Source of the DNA: Thermodesulfobacteriaceae bacterium
GTDB lineage: Bacteria > Desulfobacterota > Dissulfuribacteria > Dissulfuribacterales > UBA3076
Length of the DNA: 6,308 nt
NCBI GenBank assembly: GCA_012961845.1
Contig: DTYO01000247.1
Span: forward strand, 1-6,308
Direction of reading: 5' to 3'
How positions within the stretch are numbered: the stretch's first letter is position 1; each line of letters opens with the position of its first letter. The notes under the pieces are model-generated. The model did no database searches. It saw only the letters and a program-made list of their open reading frames with translations, and was not told where the DNA came from. Shown here one piece after another: positions 1 through 5,543 of this stretch. Both the position numbers and the translations under genes were made by a program.

Positions 1-247
1 ACAGTATCAGAGCTCTTTCCCTGAGGCCTATCACCCCTGCCACCTTCATATCCAGTCGGCCGATGCCACCCACAAGCGACACCAGGATGTACGGTATAAC
101 CGTCATCAGGAGCAGCTTGATGTATATATCTCCGAATATTTCCAGCCTACCTGCAGGTTCACCGAAAAATATTCCGGCAGCAATGCCAAAGATAAGGCTT
201 ACAATGACACGCTGAAAAAGAGAGAGCTTCAGAGGATTAAGAGTCAA
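1..247 (-). CDS. Dicarboxylate/amino acid:cation symporter (SDF family), N-terminal fragment
   Basis: This is the first 82 residues of a membrane transporter of the sodium/proton:dicarboxylate (SDF, GltP/DctA-like) family; the rest lies left of the window. Such proteins import C4-dicarboxylates or acidic amino acids with Na+ or H+ across the inner membrane. The translation runs MTLNPLKLSLFQRV, then a hydrophobic helix (about residues 14-29) ending in FFGEPAGRL, then FGDIYIKLLLMTVIPYILVS (about 41-60) and GGIGRLD. This matches the family pattern of a first helix, a loop, and the GDxFIxLLKMxxxPLV region. No ATG is available in this frame after the last upstream stop, so TTG at 247-245 is the likely start. 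An internal CTG six codons later (LKLSLFQ) is the alternative. The TTG has no good Shine-Dalgarno of its own but overlaps the stop of an upstream small ORF, so translation may be coupled. The family is fairly sure from the N-terminus alone; the substrate cannot be told. Confidence 0.8.
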   Translation of the reverse strand, partial: MTLNPLKLSLFQRVIVSLIFGIAAGIFFGEPAGRLEIFGDIYIKLLLMTVIPYILVSLVGGIGRLDMKVAGVIGLRERALIL

Positions 248-369
248 GATGGTGCCAGAATTTCCATGTGGCCTGCCAGATTGAGGTCAGCACAGCTGTA
301 CTGCAGATGCTGCTGACCGCACCAAACGCACGGAAACCTGCAGGTCCGGAACCGGCCGATTCCGTGCAT
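244..369 (-). CDS. Candidate 41-aa leader ORF overlapping the symporter start
   Basis: This small ORF starts MHGIGRFRTC and ends EILAPS. Its ATG (369-367) follows a strong Shine-Dalgarno, GGAGGG at 384-379, with about 9 nt spacing. Its TGA stop (246-244) shares two bases with the TTG start of the symporter (247-245), giving the overlap TTGA. It has four cysteines, at residues 10, 14, 17 and 26 (CxxxCxxC plus one), but I recognise no family. An inverted repeat (285-318) lies inside it. The ORF is open farther upstream (73 codons from an ATG at 465), but the GGAGGG points to the internal ATG. I infer a leader ORF that couples translation into a symporter gene that otherwise lacks a ribosome binding site. 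It may have no peptide function, and chance is possible at this length. Confidence 0.35.
   Translation of the reverse strand: MHGIGRFRTCRFPCVWCGQQHLQYSCADLNLAGHMEILAPS
285..318. repeat. Inverted repeat GGTCAGCA/TGCTGACC in symporter leader
   Basis: There is a perfect 8-bp inverted repeat: GGTCAGCA at 285-292 and TGCTGACC at 311-318, separated by 18 nt. It sits 38 bp upstream of the proposed symporter TTG and inside the leader ORF. It could form an RNA hairpin in the leader or act as a two-half-site operator. No T-run follows on the minus strand, so it is not a simple terminator. Confidence 0.5.
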
Positions 370-407
370 TCTATTAATCCCTCCGTACATACCGGTTTTT
401 TTCGGCC

Positions 408-433
408 TTGTCTCCAGGAAACCTGCGCGACAA
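408..433. repeat. Inverted repeat TTGTC..CAGG/CCTG..GACAA upstream of leader ORF
   Basis: The arms TTGTC (408-412) plus CAGG (415-418) face CCTG (422-425) plus GACAA (429-433), with a 3-nt centre and a small 2x3 internal loop. The near-symmetrical arrangement, 24 bp upstream of the leader ORF's Shine-Dalgarno, fits an operator in the promoter region or a hairpin in the 5' leader of the symporter transcript. No T-run follows on either strand. Confidence 0.4.
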
Positions 434-487
434 CGGAACTGAACCCGATCTGAACCGGAACACACTACCTTCCTGCAGGAAAACTAC

Positions 488-521
488 AAAAAACCCCTTG
501 TCACAATGCCAGGGGCTTTTT
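488..521 (-). terminator. Rho-independent terminator of the cysteine-rich-repeat gene
   Basis: On the minus strand the segment reads AAAAAG, CCCCT, a roughly 12-nt loop region, AGGGG, then TTTTTT. The core is a 5-bp G+C-rich stem (CCCC at 494-497 against GGGG at 512-515, plus a T-A pair), flanked by an A-run on one side and a T-run on the other. It lies 22 bp past the stop codon of the minus-strand gene at 544-960. The A and T flanks make it nearly symmetrical, so it could also stop plus-strand transcription. Confidence 0.75.
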
Positions 522-543
522 GAAACATGTTGAGGACTTTTTT

Positions 544-960
544 CTATTTCTTTTTGAGCCCGACTTCTTCGATTGCCTCACGGCATCGCTTGCTCACCTT
601 GTCACCCTGTTTTTCCAGGCACTTCAGAAGCCTTCCCTCGCCCGGATCCACTCCCTTGCAGAAATTGTCAAGGTCATTTTCACACTCGTTGGCCACGTAA
701 GTCAGGGCAGCAACGGCACGCTCCAGCTGGGCCGCGGCATCGTAAAGGGCAAACTCACACTTGCCCGAAAGCCTGTCGTTATGGGCATAGAGGCACGCAA
801 GTACACGCCCGTCGCCAGGGGTAACATCTTTGCAGTACTTTTCTATCTCCTCCTGGCAGCCCTTTACCACGATATCCGCCAGATTCTGCTGGGCAGACGC
901 AGAGGCGGCCCAGCACAGCAGCAGGCCTGCACTAATCAACCAGATCAGATTATGCTTCAT
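544..960 (-). CDS. Secreted protein with two cysteine-rich (GLG1/FGFR1-type) repeats
   Basis: This 138-residue protein is predicted to be exported to the periplasm or outside. It begins with a Sec signal peptide: MKHN, a hydrophobic stretch at about residues 5-19, and a likely cut after ASA at 23. C16 is not in a lipobox, so a lipoprotein is unlikely. The mature part has two repeats 58 residues apart. Cysteines at 35, 43, 56, 68 and at 93, 101, 114, 126 have identical spacing (x7, x12, x11), around the shared pattern C..(E/N)-(I/L)-(E/D)-x-(Y/F)-C-K-x-V-(T/D)-P-G-(D/E)-G-R. This is the cysteine-rich repeat first described in Golgi GLG1 and found in many proteobacterial exported proteins, whose function is unknown. 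Disulfides are expected within each repeat. The C-terminus is basic (LKKK). The start is supported by AAGGAG (975-970), 9 nt from the ATG. It lies 88 bp after the Nudix gene and ends at its own terminator. Confidence 0.85.
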   Translation of the reverse strand: MKHNLIWLISAGLLLCWAASASAQQNLADIVVKGCQEEIEKYCKDVTPGDGRVLACLYAHNDRLSGKCEFALYDAAAQLERAVAALTYVANECENDLDNFCKGVDPGEGRLLKCLEKQGDKVSKRCREAIEEVGLKKK

Positions 961-1024
961 TTCCTCTTTCTCCTTTTTTGACTTGGATCATTCCGCTCTT
1001 GAGGAACCTCGAAACAATTGTCAA

Positions 1025-1052
1025 ACAGTAAAAAGTCTAGCCACAATGTCAA
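1025..1052 (-). promoter_or_regulatory. Possible promoter for the cysteine-rich-repeat gene
   Basis: On the minus strand a perfect -35 hexamer TTGACA (1052-1047) is followed after 16 nt by TACTGT (1030-1025), a weak -10 with three matches to TATAAT. The -35 overlaps the stop codon of the Nudix gene. A second TTGACA lies at about 1022-1017 but has no good -10. The match is modest; readthrough from the Nudix gene is equally possible. Confidence 0.25.
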
Positions 1053-1549
1053 GCAGGAAATGCTCTGCAGTATCTCTCCACCCCGTATCTGACCGACCTG
1101 AGACCGATCTCATCAGAACTTACCAGTACAGGGCTCGCCCAGCGCCAGCTTTCTATCTCGTCCGAAAGGACGAAATCCGGCCTTTCCCTGATCTTCACCT
1201 CGAAAAAGGCGTCGGTCGTGTAATAAAGGACGTTCCGGTATGGATATTCGTTGGGCAGAGAAAAAAGATACCTTAATTCTCCAGCGGCAAGGCCCAGCTC
1301 TTCCATGAGCTCCCTAGCCGCCGCCTCTTCCAGGCCCTCGCCTGGATCAACGAATCCGCCCGGAAGATCCAGCATGCCCCTGGCCGGTTCCCTTCCCCTC
1401 ACCGTAAAAAGGATTTCATCATCATGCCTTATGAAAACGGCAACCGCAGCCGCCACATTCTGGAAAAACACGTATCCGCACCTACTGCACGAATACTTCG
1501 TCTCTGTCTCCTGCCTGTAGGACGGTCTCCCGCAGATCGGACAGTACAT
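1049..1549 (-). CDS. Nudix hydrolase with N-terminal zinc ribbon
   Basis: This is a 166-residue cytoplasmic hydrolase expected to cleave a nucleoside diphosphate linked to another group; the substrate cannot be read from the sequence. A zinc ribbon comes first, with CPIC (residues 3-6) and CSRC (21-24), as in NudC-like and NADH-pyrophosphatase-related members. The Nudix fold follows from about residue 32 (VAAAVAVFI). The Nudix box at G65-L87 is complete: GxxxxxE (G65...E71), seven residues, then R79-E80-L-M-E83-E84-L-G86-L, with all metal-binding glutamates present. LPGG (62-65) precedes it. The C-terminal part (SDEIESWRWASP) resembles the usual E-x-x-W strand after the box. It lacks NudC's long N-terminal domain and is close to small zinc-ribbon Nudix proteins. 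The ATG at 1549-1547 has GGGGAG (1560-1555) at 5 nt spacing. The cysteine-rich-repeat gene follows downstream on the same strand. The gene is divergent from the YyaL-type gene across 545 bp. Confidence 0.9.
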   Translation of the reverse strand: MYCPICGRPSYRQETETKYSCSRCGYVFFQNVAAAVAVFIRHDDEILFTVRGREPARGMLDLPGGFVDPGEGLEEAAARELMEELGLAAGELRYLFSLPNEYPYRNVLYYTTDAFFEVKIRERPDFVLSDEIESWRWASPVLVSSDEIGLRSVRYGVERYCRAFPA

Positions 1550-1865
1550 CGTTACTCCCCCCGCTGAATACAGCTGTTTGACAGTAGATCAAGCATATAC
1601 CACCACCTTGGAAAAGACGAGAGGAAACAGGAAAGTCGTATTCTTCCTGGAAACACAGCTTGGAATACTTTCCCTCTTCGGTCAGACGTCTCCAAGTCAC
1701 AATGGACATCGGAGTCAGCCTGTACAACATCCCCCCCGTTCCGCCGCACTCATCCATGACGCAGATACCCGAAAAGCAGCTGTCGCTGCCCAGAACATGT
1801 AACATGGGATAATGATGAAGGAATCTTCAGGCACTTCTGACCGGATGGACAGGAAGCATTCCCGT

Positions 1866-1894
1866 TTGACCCATGTGGGTTTATCCATTAATCT
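1866..1894 (+). promoter_or_regulatory. Possible promoter for the YyaL-family gene
   Basis: TTGACC (1866-1871, five of six to the sigma-70 -35) is followed by a 17-nt spacer and TAATCT (1889-1894, three of six to -10). It would give a 5' leader of roughly 195 nt before the ATG at 2095. This is the best pair I found on this strand in the gap, but it is weak. Confidence 0.2.
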
Positions 1895-2080
1895 GAGCCT
1901 GAGACATACCCCGGATCCGTTCATCATCAATATCTGTCTGCCACTGTGTGTTCAGCGCACCTTTCAGCCATCGTACAGTGAATGCAAAAAAAGTCCTTTC
2001 CATAACCGGCTGCATGTAGCTTGCATTCCATGCCCCGGCATTTTCATTGGAAACCAGAAACCAGACCCGGATCCACTCAC

Positions 2081-2087
2081 AAAGGAG
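2081..2087 (+). promoter_or_regulatory. Ribosome binding site that fixes the YyaL-family start
   Basis: AAAGGAG lies 7 nt before the ATG at 2095. The frame is open 48 nt farther upstream, to another ATG at 2047, but that one has no Shine-Dalgarno and would add 16 residues (METRNQTR...) unlike the family. Known members start close to the NxLxxExSPYLLQHAxNPVxW motif, as here from 2095. Confidence 0.85.
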
Positions 2088-2094
2088 AACCATC

Positions 2095-4266
2095 ATGGAC
2101 CATAGGGCCAACCAGCTCATCCGCGAAAAAAGCCCCTACCTGCTCCAGCACGCCTATAACCCGGTAGGCTGGTACCCCTGGAGTGAAGAGGCATTTGCCA
2201 GGGCGCGCAGGGAAGACAGACCCATATTCCTGTCCATAGGCTATTCCACCTGCCACTGGTGCCACGTGATGGCTCTGGAGTCGTTCGAGGACCCTGAGAT
2301 TGCGGCCATCCTGAACAGATGGTTCGTATGCATAAAGGTGGACAGGGAGGAGCGGCCTGACATAGACCAGATGTACATGGCCGCCACCCAGGCCATGACC
2401 GGTTCAGGGGGCTGGCCCATGAGCGTATTCCTCCTTCCCGACGGCAGCCCGTTTTATGCAGGCACATATTTCCCTCCCGAATCAGTACATGGAATGCCTG
2501 GATTCAGAGATCTTCTGGAAGCCGTCCACCGGGCATGGGAAGAGCGGCGCGGCAGTCTCCAGAAAACGGCAGCACGCATGATGGAGGCCCTAGCGGAAGG
2601 GACACGCATGGAGACCCGATCGGCCATCCGAACTGACGCCGCAGACAGGTGCTTCACCCTTCTGGAACAGAATTTCGACCCTGAATTCGGCGGATTCGGG
2701 CTAGAGCCCAAGTTCCCTAGGCCTGTTGTGTTTTCATTTCTGTTTTCATACCATCATTCGTCGGGAGTCAAAAAGGCCCTTGAAATGGCGCTTCTGACCC
2801 TGAAAAAAGTGTCGGAGGGCGGCATTCACGACCTGCTGGGAGGCGGTTTTCACCGCTACTCCGTGGACAGACGGTGGTTCGTCCCCCATTTCGAGAAGAT
2901 GCTCTACGACCAGGCCCAGCTTGCCCATGCATATCTGGATGCGTACCAGGTGACCGGTGAGGAAGAATATGCAGAAACAGCCCGGAAGATATTCGGATAC
3001 GTTCTGGGCTCCATGCAGGACCCGGGCGGGGGTTTCTATTCAGCGGAAGATGCGGACAGCGATGATCCCTATTCACCCGGGCACCGTGGAGAAGGGGCAT
3101 TCTACCTCTGGACGGAAAAGGACATTGCAGAAAAACTGGGAGTCGGGCCGGCCGCCGTCTTATGCTACTGCTGCGGGGTTGAAGAAAGCGGCAATGTAAG
3201 AGATGACCCTGCAGGCGAATTCAGGGACAGGAACATACTATTTCGGGCCTGCAGCGCCGGGGAGGCCGCCGCATTTTTCAATGCAGACCTGAAAGAAGTC
3301 GAAAAAAGCCTGGCCGCTTCGGAGAAAAAACTCCTGGAATACAGATCTCTGCGCAAGCGCCCGCTCCTGGACGACAAGATCATCACTGCCTGGAACGGCC
3401 TGATGATAGGAGCCCTGGCCCGGGGAAGCCGCATCCTCGATGATCTGGATTTGTTGAAAGCCGCAGAAAATGCCGCTTCCTTCATCCAAGAAAGGCTGTA
3501 TGACCCGGCAACGGGGCATCTCATGAAACGCTTCCGACAGGAAGAGGCAGGACTCGAAGGACAGCTCTGCGACTATGCATTTCTCACCGCAGGCCTTCTG
3601 GAGCTCTACCAGGCAGCCCAGGATCCCCGCTGGCTCAGGTGGGCAGAAGCCCTCACCAGGAAGCAGATCGGCCTGTTCTGGACCGAGAAGGGCCGGTTTT
3701 TCTACGACAGCGTATCCGACCCTAGCCTCAGAATACGCATGAAGGGAGAATATGACGGGGCAGAACCTGCAGGAAACTCAGTGGCCGCGCTCAACCTGAT
3801 CCGGCTGGGCAGGATTCGGGGAAACCGGCGGTGGCTGGAACTGGCGGAAAAGACAATCGGTTCCTTTGCCCGGACCATCAACCGCTATCCCCCGGCCCTT
3901 CCCCTCATGGTCACGGCATGGCAGCAGGCGGCAACCGGACACGTCCAGGTGGTGGTTGCCGGAAAACCGGGTGCAAAGGACACAGAGAGACTGCGCAGGG
4001 TGATAGACCACAGCTACGATCCCGCCCGGATCTTTCTCTTGGCAGACGGAGGGGAGAACCAGGAATACCTTGCGGAAAAGCTCGAAATTCTTAAGACTTC
4101 GGACCGCTTGGACGGAAAGGCCACTGCATATGTGTGCCGTGATTTCACATGCCGCATGCCGGTAACGGATCCGGAGGCCCTGGAACTGAAGCTCAGGGGG
4201 CAGACCGCGGAAAAGGGCGCCAGACAGCCGTACTCCGTCAGCGGCACGAAAAGATCTGCAAGATGA
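2095..4266 (+). CDS. YyaL/SSP411 family protein (DUF255 thioredoxin-like domain plus six-hairpin-glycosidase-like domain)
   Basis: This 723-residue, full-length protein belongs to the COG1331 family (bacterial YyaL, animal SPATA20/SSP411). No biochemical function is settled for it. The N-terminal thioredoxin-like domain (about residues 5-165) opens with NQLIREKSPYLLQHAYNPV, then has SIGYSTCHWCHVM with the family CxxC pair at C53/C56, and GGWPMSVFLLPDG (105-117) leading to GTYFPP. The remaining part is an alpha/alpha-barrel like the N-acylglucosamine-epimerase/six-hairpin glycosidase fold. It carries FGLEPKFPRP (201-210), GGGFHRYSVDRRWFVPHFEK (249-268), FYSAEDADSD (314-323), GAFYLWTEKD (334-343), DDKIITAWNGLMIGAL (426-441), DYAFLTAGLLELY (493-505) and AEPAGNSVAA (556-565). 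The C-terminal C681-x4-C686 and PVTDPE follow. It has no signal peptide and is probably cytosolic. It is monocistronic as far as visible. Its TGA touches the stop of the convergent PHP gene, with no terminator between. A thiol-dependent role is inference only. Confidence 0.95.
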   Translation: MDHRANQLIREKSPYLLQHAYNPVGWYPWSEEAFARARREDRPIFLSIGYSTCHWCHVMALESFEDPEIAAILNRWFVCIKVDREERPDIDQMYMAATQAMTGSGGWPMSVFLLPDGSPFYAGTYFPPESVHGMPGFRDLLEAVHRAWEERRGSLQKTAARMMEALAEGTRMETRSAIRTDAADRCFTLLEQNFDPEFGGFGLEPKFPRPVVFSFLFSYHHSSGVKKALEMALLTLKKVSEGGIHDLLGGGFHRYSVDRRWFVPHFEKMLYDQAQLAHAYLDAYQVTGEEEYAETARKIFGYVLGSMQDPGGGFYSAEDADSDDPYSPGHRGEGAFYLWTEKDIAEKLGVGPAAVLCYCCGVEESGNVRDDPAGEFRDRNILFRACSAGEAAAFFNADLKEVEKSLAASEKKLLEYRSLRKRPLLDDKIITAWNGLMIGALARGSRILDDLDLLKAAENAASFIQERLYDPATGHLMKRFRQEEAGLEGQLCDYAFLTAGLLELYQAAQDPRWLRWAEALTRKQIGLFWTEKGRFFYDSVSDPSLRIRMKGEYDGAEPAGNSVAALNLIRLGRIRGNRRWLELAEKTIGSFARTINRYPPALPLMVTAWQQAATGHVQVVVAGKPGAKDTERLRRVIDHSYDPARIFLLADGGENQEYLAEKLEILKTSDRLDGKATAYVCRDFTCRMPVTDPEALELKLRGQTAEKGARQPYSVSGTKRSAR

Positions 4267-5007
4267 TCAGGCCTTCTTTCCATGCCCGCCCGGCCCCTCC
4301 AGGGCGGTCCACATCTTCCCGTTGGAGGAGATGAACCTGTTGAGGACCTGGTTCCTCCAACCCATTTTTGTCGGAATCCTGACCAGATCGGCAAGTGAGA
4401 GAGGCCGGCTCACGATCTTCACCCTGCCTTCCTTGACCGCCTGTATTACGGCCTCAGGTTCAGGATCGGCCTCTATCAGGGAGTATGTTGTATGGAGCTG
4501 GCGCCTCTGGTGCGCATCCGAGGTCCCCAGCATGGGAAGGCCGTATTCCTTCGAGACCCTCCTGGCCCTGCGGTTGAAGTCCACGGTCCTTGAATATAAA
4601 TGGCAGAGCTCCACTGCATCGAACACCTGGATGTGTTTTTTCAGTAGGCCCCGAAGTGCTACACGACTGGGAAAGTAGGGATGGGCCGCCACGATGAGGT
4701 TGTCCGGCCTCTTCAAGGTCTCAAGGCTTGCGATACTGCTTCTGCTCACCGTACTGAAATCCATGTTGTAGATGAGTACATGGCGCCCCTGTATGGTCGC
4801 CTCCATCCCGGGAATCAGGATGATTCCCCTCTCCCTGGCATAGTCCCTCAGGTATGCGGAATAGGCGCTGGAATTGTGATTGGTGATGGCAAGGACCTCG
4901 TATCCCAGTTCTCGGGCCATGTCGATCAGGTCGGTCGAACTGTAGCAGATCAGGTCTTCCGGATCCTCTGAAGTATGTATGTGCAGATCGGCTTTTAACA
5001 GGTGCAT
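4267..5007 (-). CDS. PHP-domain metal-dependent phosphoesterase
   Basis: This 246-residue cytosolic protein has the PHP (polymerase and histidinol phosphatase) fold, which usually hydrolyses phosphomonoesters or phosphodiesters with a two- or three-metal centre. The motifs appear in order: DLHIHT (D7, H9, H11), ITNHN (N43, H44), GMEAT (E69), AAHPYFP (H109), ELCH (H136 nearby) and GTSDAHQ (D164, H166). Most metal ligands are therefore present. The second motif has Asn where ITDH is commonest. The tail (about 195-246, IVSRPLSLADLV and a basic, glycine-rich end) resembles the C-terminal segment of stand-alone PHP proteins. There is no polymerase, XPF or HisK extra domain. The start ATG at 5007-5005 lies 14 nt after the stop of the CarS-like gene and has only a weak Shine-Dalgarno (GATAAG), so coupling to the upstream gene is likely. 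The C-terminal codons face the convergent YyaL-family gene. The substrate is unknown. Confidence 0.9.
   Translation of the reverse strand: MHLLKADLHIHTSEDPEDLICYSSTDLIDMARELGYEVLAITNHNSSAYSAYLRDYARERGIILIPGMEATIQGRHVLIYNMDFSTVSRSSIASLETLKRPDNLIVAAHPYFPSRVALRGLLKKHIQVFDAVELCHLYSRTVDFNRRARRVSKEYGLPMLGTSDAHQRRQLHTTYSLIEADPEPEAVIQAVKEGRVKIVSRPLSLADLVRIPTKMGWRNQVLNRFISSNGKMWTALEGPGGHGKKA
4286..4307. repeat. G+C-rich hairpin just past the convergent stop codons
   Basis: CCGCCC (4286-4291) and GGGCGG (4302-4307) form a perfect 6-bp stem with a 10-nt loop, 20 nt downstream of the YyaL-family stop and inside the last codons of the PHP gene. No T-run follows on either strand, so it is not a canonical rho-independent terminator. 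It could protect or trim the 3' end of the plus-strand mRNA, or be a by-product of glycine/proline-rich coding sequence. Confidence 0.35.
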
Positions 5008-5021
5008 GTCATACTTATCGT

Positions 5022-5522
5022 TCAGTGGGGCCTTCTCCTTATCCTGAACCTGAAAAGTATCGGTGAAAGCCCTATATTGAGAATTGAAAAAACCGCGACC
5101 AGCCCCATTGTCTCAGGCCATGTAATACCCAGCTCGGCCCTAAAAAATACCAGTGGGAGGCCTGATTCCACCACCTGATCCAGCCCTACCGCCCTGCTCC
5201 CGCTTTCAAGGCCCATGCGTCTCTTCACAAAGCTCGACACCAGATCCCCTGTCATGGAAAAAAGAGCAACGAGACATGCCAGCCTGCATCCCACAGGCAG
5301 AAAACAGCCTGCCGCGCCAGTCCCTGCCACAGACAGCAATATTCCTCTCCATGTCTTGTGAGGTCCTAAAACGGGCCGTCTGTCCGTCCACCTCAGCCCC
5401 AGGTCCACTGGCCATGAAAACCTGTCTTTCAGGACAAGCCTTCCCAGGATGGGCAGGAAATTGGCCAGCCCGAGAAGACATATTATGATGATATCCCGCT
5501 CCGGAAGAGATAATTCGGCCAT
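5022..5522 (-). CDS. CDP-archaeol-synthase-like (CarS/DUF46 family) membrane protein
   Basis: This is a 166-residue integral membrane protein related to archaeal CarS, which activates an unsaturated ether-lipid phosphate with CTP, and so to the wider CDP-diglyceride synthetase superfamily. The evidence is the ordered family motifs: an N-terminal helix (about 9-29), PVDLGLRWTDRRPVLGPHKT with WRG (38-60), helices at about 61-75 and 78-92, GDLVSSFVKRRMGL (92-105) and VGLDQVVESGLP (112-123), then a last helix (about 136-157) and a basic tail. The G-D-L-x-x-S-F-x-K-R-R and L-D-Q elements are typical. Bacterial homologues of this length exist in proteobacteria; their natural substrate is uncertain. 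The ATG at 5522-5520 has a poor Shine-Dalgarno, though no better in-frame start is seen. It is first of a two-gene unit, with the PHP gene 14 bp downstream. Identity with the family is well supported; true archaeol chemistry is not implied. Confidence 0.8.
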   Translation of the reverse strand: MAELSLPERDIIIICLLGLANFLPILGRLVLKDRFSWPVDLGLRWTDRRPVLGPHKTWRGILLSVAGTGAAGCFLPVGCRLACLVALFSMTGDLVSSFVKRRMGLESGSRAVGLDQVVESGLPLVFFRAELGITWPETMGLVAVFSILNIGLSPILFRFRIRRRPH

Positions 5523-5543
5523 GTCTTGAACCGGTATAAGGGT

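Larger units (their letters stand above)
1550..2094. other. 545-bp divergent intergenic region without a recognisable gene
   Basis: This lies between the divergent Nudix and YyaL-family genes. Several open frames of 60-110 codons cross it on both strands. None has a family signature, a convincing start with ribosome binding site, or a hydrophobic or domain pattern, and they overlap one another. Visible small structures are a weak promoter-like pair at 1866-1894, overlapping small inverted repeats at 2012-2041 (GCATG/CATGC and ATGC-CCCG-GCAT followed by TTTT), and a tandem 7-mer GAAACCA x2 at 2050-2063. No tRNA T-loop signature was seen. It is long for a bacterial spacer and could hold promoters, an untranslated leader or gene remains. 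Confidence 0.5.

Noticed and set aside
520..981. Plus-strand open frame of 153 codons across the cysteine-rich-repeat gene
   Set aside because: It is the antisense shadow of the minus-strand gene, which has a signal peptide, a ribosome binding site and duplicated cysteine modules. The plus frame has no such features.
1578..1601. Perfect TTGACA (1578-1583) as a plus-strand promoter
   Set aside because: The only TATA-like hexamer nearby (TATACC at 1596) is just 12 nt away, and at 16-18 nt there is no -10 match.
1482..1930. Minus-strand open frames of 65-107 codons in the divergent spacer (also 1881-2120)
   Set aside because: No recognisable motif or convincing ribosome binding site, and they overlap each other and neighbouring genes in different frames. 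Treated as chance.
2047..2094. Earlier ATG for the YyaL-family gene
   Set aside because: It lacks a Shine-Dalgarno, whereas AAAGGAG precedes the ATG at 2095 and the family motif begins within a few residues of that start.
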